A DNA stretch of 6,862 nt from Candidatus Woesearchaeota archaeon (lineage in GTDB: Archaea > Nanobdellota > Nanobdellia > Woesearchaeales > GW2011-AR4): positions 1 to 6,862 of the forward strand of contig JAHWGX010000058.1 of the NCBI GenBank assembly GCA_019323655.1, given 5' to 3'. A program made the position numbers and the translations under genes. Each line of letters opens with the position of its first letter. Within the stretch, counting starts at the first letter, position 1. Positions 4,566-6,862 of this stretch are shown here, one piece after another. The notes below the pieces were generated by a model. That model ran no database searches. It was not told the origin of the DNA and worked only from the letters and a program-made list of their open reading frames with translations.

Positions 4566-4891
4566 TGACCGGAATAAAGAAGAGTGAATATGTCATTGCA
4601 AGCAGATCTATTTGCAGAAATCTCTTCAAAAATGGTTGTTTTGGCAAAGGTTCCCTATATTTTGACAATATAACCAAAGGATTAGGTAATAGAGAATTTT
4701 CAAAATTAGATATAACAAAAGATAAAGTAGAAATTGTTTTGGAAGCCTTAGTCAAGCAAAGAATATGCCTTAAAAAGAAGAAAAAACACGGCTGGAAATA
4801 TTACCTTAATATGGATAAAATTGAGAAAATTAGAGAGATTATTAAAGAAACTGGAAGTGATTCTATAATACCCTTACTGTTGATGATCTGA
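4565..4891 (+). CDS. Small basic protein, winged-helix-like regulator candidate
   Basis: The protein has 108 aa from ATG 4565; ATG 4535 would add ten residues but lies upstream of the predicted transcript start. I do not recognise a named family. The middle (residues about 45-65, FSKLDITKDKVEIVLEALVK) reads as a helix pair and is followed by a strand-turn-strand wing rich in lysine (about 66-82, QRICLKKKKKHGWKYYLN) and a C-terminal helix MDKIEKIREIIKE, an order typical of small winged-helix proteins. Two cysteines (17 and 25) in ICRNLFKNGC may be structural, but no full zinc site is present. It converges on pdxT with a 5-nt gap. The AT-palindromes upstream suggest self-regulation. Confidence 0.55.
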   Translation: MTGIKKSEYVIASRSICRNLFKNGCFGKGSLYFDNITKGLGNREFSKLDITKDKVEIVLEALVKQRICLKKKKKHGWKYYLNMDKIEKIREIIKETGSDSIIPLLLMI

Positions 4892-4896
4892 GACTT

Positions 4897-5508
4897 CTAA
4901 ACACTGTTTTTCTCAATATCCCTCTGCATGTCCCTGACTTGCTTGTATTCCCTTGCCATATCCAGGAAATACTTATGCACCCTTGTGTCATCAGTAAGCT
5001 CCGGGTGGAAGGTTGTCAGCAGTAAATTTTTCTGCTTTATCATTACAGGGCTGTTTTTATGCTCTGAAAGAATCTCAACGCCATTATAAAAGCCGGCAAT
5101 CTTTGGAGCCCTTATGAAAATTCCGTTAAACCTTCCAATGTCTTTGATGCTCAGCTCAGCCTCAAAGCTGTCTATCTGCCGTCCGTAATCATTTCTCCTT
5201 ATGATTAAATCAGCCAAACCCAGCTTGTATTGCTTGCTGCCTATAATATCTTTTGCAAGAAGGACTGCTCCGGCGCATGTGCCGTAAATCGGCATTCCCT
5301 GCCTGTGCTTTTCCTTGATTGCCTTGCCAATCTTATGCCTTTTCATCAGTAATCCAATGGCTGTGCTTTCCCCTCCGGGTATTATTAAGGCATCAACATC
5401 ATATAAGTCCTCTGCAGATTTTACCTTTACCGGTTCTGCGCCTATTTTTACAAGCATGTTTGCATGCTCCCTCGCATTGCCCTGCAAAGCCAGAATTCCT
5501 ATTTTCAT
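4897..5508 (-). CDS. pdxT: Pyridoxal 5'-phosphate synthase glutaminase subunit PdxT
   Basis: PdxT (203 aa) is the class I glutamine amidotransferase of the DXP-independent vitamin B6 pathway. It hydrolyses glutamine and channels ammonia to PdxS. The N-terminus MKIGILALQGNAREH is diagnostic, and IIPGGESTAI (42-51) forms the oxyanion/loop region. The catalytic triad is visible: C78 in YGTCAGAVLLAK, and H168 and E170 in TTFHPEL. The conserved IRAPKI segment is at 132-137. Length fits the family apart from a slightly extended charged C-terminal tail. Its ATG directly follows the pdxS stop (TAGATG, no spacer), and a purine-rich AGGAAAGGGG lies inside the end of pdxS, so translation is probably coupled. 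Cytosolic; expected to assemble with PdxS as in the known 12+12 complex. Confidence 0.97.
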   Translation of the reverse strand: MKIGILALQGNAREHANMLVKIGAEPVKVKSAEDLYDVDALIIPGGESTAIGLLMKRHKIGKAIKEKHRQGMPIYGTCAGAVLLAKDIIGSKQYKLGLADLIIRRNDYGRQIDSFEAELSIKDIGRFNGIFIRAPKIAGFYNGVEILSEHKNSPVMIKQKNLLLTTFHPELTDDTRVHKYFLDMAREYKQVRDMQRDIEKNSV

Positions 5509-6390
5509 CTAAAGGCCCCTTTCCTGCATCTTAACTTCCAATTTTTCAATTTCAAGGCCTTTCATAGCCTCTCCCAATCCTTCTGAAACCTTTGCCACTA
5601 TTTCCGGCTTGTCATAATGCGTAGTGGCTTCAACAATTGCAGCAGCCATTTTGCCTGGGTTTTTAGACTTGAAAATTCCGGAACCGACAAAAATTCCATC
5701 CGCACCTAATAGCATCATTAAGGCTGCATCTGCAGGAGTCGCAACTCCGCCGGCAGCAAAATTAACAACTGGAAGCCTTTGCATAATTTTTGTCTTTTCC
5801 ACCAGTTCAAAAGGAACTTTCATCTTAAGCGCTTCCCTCTGCAATTCCTTTTTTTGCATATTTTTCAGCTTCTTAATCTGCTCACTAATAAGGGTTATAT
5901 GCTTAACAGCCTCAATTATGTTCCCTGTTCCAGCTTCCCCTTTTGTCCTTATCATTGCAGCGCCTTCGTTTATTCTTCGCAAAGCCTCTCCTAAATTCCT
6001 GGCTCCGCATACAAACGGAACCTTAAACATGTGCTTGTTGATGTGCTTCTCGTCAGCAGGCGTTAATACCTCGCTTTCATCAATATAATCTACGCCTAAA
6101 GCCTGAAGAATTTGCGCTTCTGCAAAATGCCCTATCCTTACCTTGGCCATTACAGGTATAGTAACAGCTTTCATAATTTCCTTTATCTTTTTTGGGTCAG
6201 CCATCCTTGCCACAAGGCCTGCTTTCCTGATGTCAGCAGGAACTTTCTCAAGAGCCATGACTGCAACTGCGCCTGCTTTTTCCGCTATTTTGGCATGTTC
6301 CGCGCTAACAACATCCATTATGACCCCACCTTTAAACATCTCTGCAAGGCCCTTTTTAAGCTCAGATGTGCCAGTAATACTTTCAACCAT
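5509..6390 (-). CDS. pdxS: Pyridoxal 5'-phosphate synthase lyase subunit PdxS
   Basis: PdxS (293 aa) makes pyridoxal 5'-phosphate from ribose 5-phosphate, glyceraldehyde 3-phosphate and ammonia supplied by PdxT. It is a (beta/alpha)8 barrel that forms dodecamers. Key residues are present: D26 in GGVIMDVV, K83 in VMAKVRIGHFAEAQ (first Schiff base) and K150 in MIRTKGEAGTGN (second). Other signatures are VPADIRKAGLVARMADP, LTPADE, CGARNLGEALRR and the phosphate-site stretches NFAAGGVATPADAALMMLLG and GIFVGSGIFKS. ATG 6390 gives the normal family length and has GGGGAT shortly upstream; TTG 6402 would add four residues. It is the first gene of a pdxS-pdxT operon with a TATA box near 6428 and two upstream repeats. 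Confidence 0.97.
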   Translation of the reverse strand: MVESITGTSELKKGLAEMFKGGVIMDVVSAEHAKIAEKAGAVAVMALEKVPADIRKAGLVARMADPKKIKEIMKAVTIPVMAKVRIGHFAEAQILQALGVDYIDESEVLTPADEKHINKHMFKVPFVCGARNLGEALRRINEGAAMIRTKGEAGTGNIIEAVKHITLISEQIKKLKNMQKKELQREALKMKVPFELVEKTKIMQRLPVVNFAAGGVATPADAALMMLLGADGIFVGSGIFKSKNPGKMAAAIVEATTHYDKPEIVAKVSEGLGEAMKGLEIEKLEVKMQERGL

Positions 6391-6421
6391 TGATATCCCC
6401 AAAGAGTAAGGAATAAAGGCA

Positions 6422-6433
6422 GTAATTTAAATG
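6422..6433 (-). promoter_or_regulatory. TATA box of the pdxST operon
   Basis: CATTTAAATTAC on the minus strand, centred near 6428, predicts a transcript start around 6402. The leader of about 12 nt would contain the GGGGAT that precedes ATG 6390. Confidence 0.5.
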
Positions 6434-6447
6434 TTGCGGAAATAGGT

Positions 6448-6458
6448 AGTGGTGCGTA
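6448..6458 (-). repeat. TACGCACCACT repeat, copy 1 (promoter-proximal)
   Basis: This 11-mer is exact in two copies whose starts lie 26 bp apart. The copy ends about 15 bp upstream of the pdxS TATA box, where an archaeal activator or repressor would sit. Confidence 0.45.
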
Positions 6459-6473
6459 AGCGGTTGTGAAGTA

Positions 6474-6484
6474 AGTGGTGCGTA
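6474..6484 (-). repeat. TACGCACCACT repeat, copy 2 (distal)
   Basis: Exact second copy. Its flanking bases differ from copy 1 apart from a shared Y/A-rich tail, so the 11-mer itself appears to be the constrained unit. It lies between the pdxS promoter and the end of the small gene at 6493. Confidence 0.45.
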
Positions 6485-6492
6485 TTGTTTGA

Positions 6493-6753
6493 TTATCTAT
6501 CAATCCAAATTAGGTTGGCCCTTTTGACATTAGAAGATACAGAATACCCTTCTTCTTTAACAAAAAAATCTATTTGTTTTGAAGTTCCACATTTACCATT
6601 AAACCTAACAAATAAATCTATTATTTCTCCAGGAGCTATATCGTTCAAGAGTATTGTTGTATTCTTTTCTTCAACCACCCAGTAAGGTTGAGTATTAAAT
6701 TCTGTTGGTAATGGGTAGACCCAACCAGTTGGATAATCGTGATGCAGATTCAT
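6493..6753 (-). CDS. Hypothetical protein, 86 aa, possible surface-type beta-rich fragment
   Basis: I do not recognise a family with confidence. The sequence is beta-prone and aromatic (WVYPLPTEFNTQPYWVVEE, then NTTILLNDIAPGEIIDLFVRF) with a single cysteine (C55) and no signal peptide or membrane segment. The stretch from PYWVVEE to LFVRF distantly recalls the repeated beta modules of DUF2341-type surface proteins, but the match is weak. The frame continues upstream of ATG 6753 for sixteen sense codons (ending NGAIPAK) without another ATG, and no SD or clear TATA box precedes it. It may be the 3' part of a broken larger gene, with the start missing. It lies on the pdxS strand, about 100 nt upstream, and is not evidently part of that operon. 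Confidence 0.4.
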   Translation of the reverse strand: MNLHHDYPTGWVYPLPTEFNTQPYWVVEEKNTTILLNDIAPGEIIDLFVRFNGKCGTSKQIDFFVKEEGYSVSSNVKRANLIWIDR

Positions 6754-6862
6754 CTTAGCTGGGATTGCCCCATTTTTGGCTAATTTTCTTTTTTGCTCTT
6801 AACAAGCCATTATTTTGCCAAAACTGAAGCTGGTGTGTTTATGAGCAAAACTCTCATTAGGC

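Noticed and set aside
5624..6409. Plus-strand open frames opposite pdxS
   Set aside because: They mirror the strongly conserved pdxS gene on the other strand and have no independent start signals.
6810..6857. 15-codon minus-strand ORF starting MRVLLINTPASVLAK
   Set aside because: The opening recalls radical-SAM/B12 proteins, but it stops after 15 codons and runs into the window edge. Too little to call.
1..6862. tRNA or rRNA genes
   Set aside because: No T-loop-like TTCRANNC block with matching acceptor stems and no rRNA signature was seen on either strand, apart from the eight 16S-tail-like bases at 8-15.

Overview
The window is AT-rich and looks archaeal. Several genes carry archaeal BRE/TATA-type promoters about 26-28 nt upstream of the start (probable leaderless mRNAs). 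Others start behind strong Shine-Dalgarno (SD) sequences matching the archaeal 16S 3' end. The gene families also fit: an HTH-nucleotidyltransferase (MNT) fusion, small winged-helix regulators and PdxS/PdxT-type vitamin B6 synthesis. A DPANN lineage (Woesearchaeota/Pacearchaeota-like) is my best guess. That is inference from gene style; no rRNA or tRNA marker is visible.

Layout. 1-681: inverted repeat, then an AT-rich class I methyltransferase that looks C-terminally short. 701-893 (minus): decayed reading frame. 887-1486 (minus): HTH + MNT protein with two plausible starts, two promoter candidates and a palindromic operator. 1487-1742: divergent control region with a 13-bp-arm inverted repeat and repeated TGTCCAGTG sites. 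1743-2588 (plus): BRO-N/DinD-like protein, a phage-associated family. 2589-2880: no gene, but one small hairpin followed by three tandem stem-loops, each presenting an SD-like purine motif in its loop. 2881-3869 (plus): 7-TM membrane protein overlapping by ATGA a small winged-helix gene. 3898-4360 (minus): a winged-helix regulator preceded by a 25-codon ORF with an excellent SD. 4361-4564: AT-rich divergent control region with palindromes. 4565-4891 (plus): third small basic regulator-like protein. 4897-6390 (minus): pdxS-pdxT, abutting with no spacer, behind a TATA box and two copies of an 11-bp repeat. 6493-6753 (minus): unrecognised small protein. 6754-6862 has no supported gene.

How it works together. 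pdxST is an ordinary metabolic operon: PdxT supplies ammonia from glutamine and PdxS builds pyridoxal 5'-phosphate. The rest is accessory: four DNA-binding-type proteins in about 4 kb, a phage-type BRO protein, gene remnants and many operator-like palindromes. The most unusual element is the tandem array of SD-loop hairpins at 2653-2780. Its stems differ in sequence but stay paired while the loop motif (A/G)GAGG(A/T)G is kept, which suggests a structured RNA that contacts the 16S 3' end or a purine-loop-binding protein.
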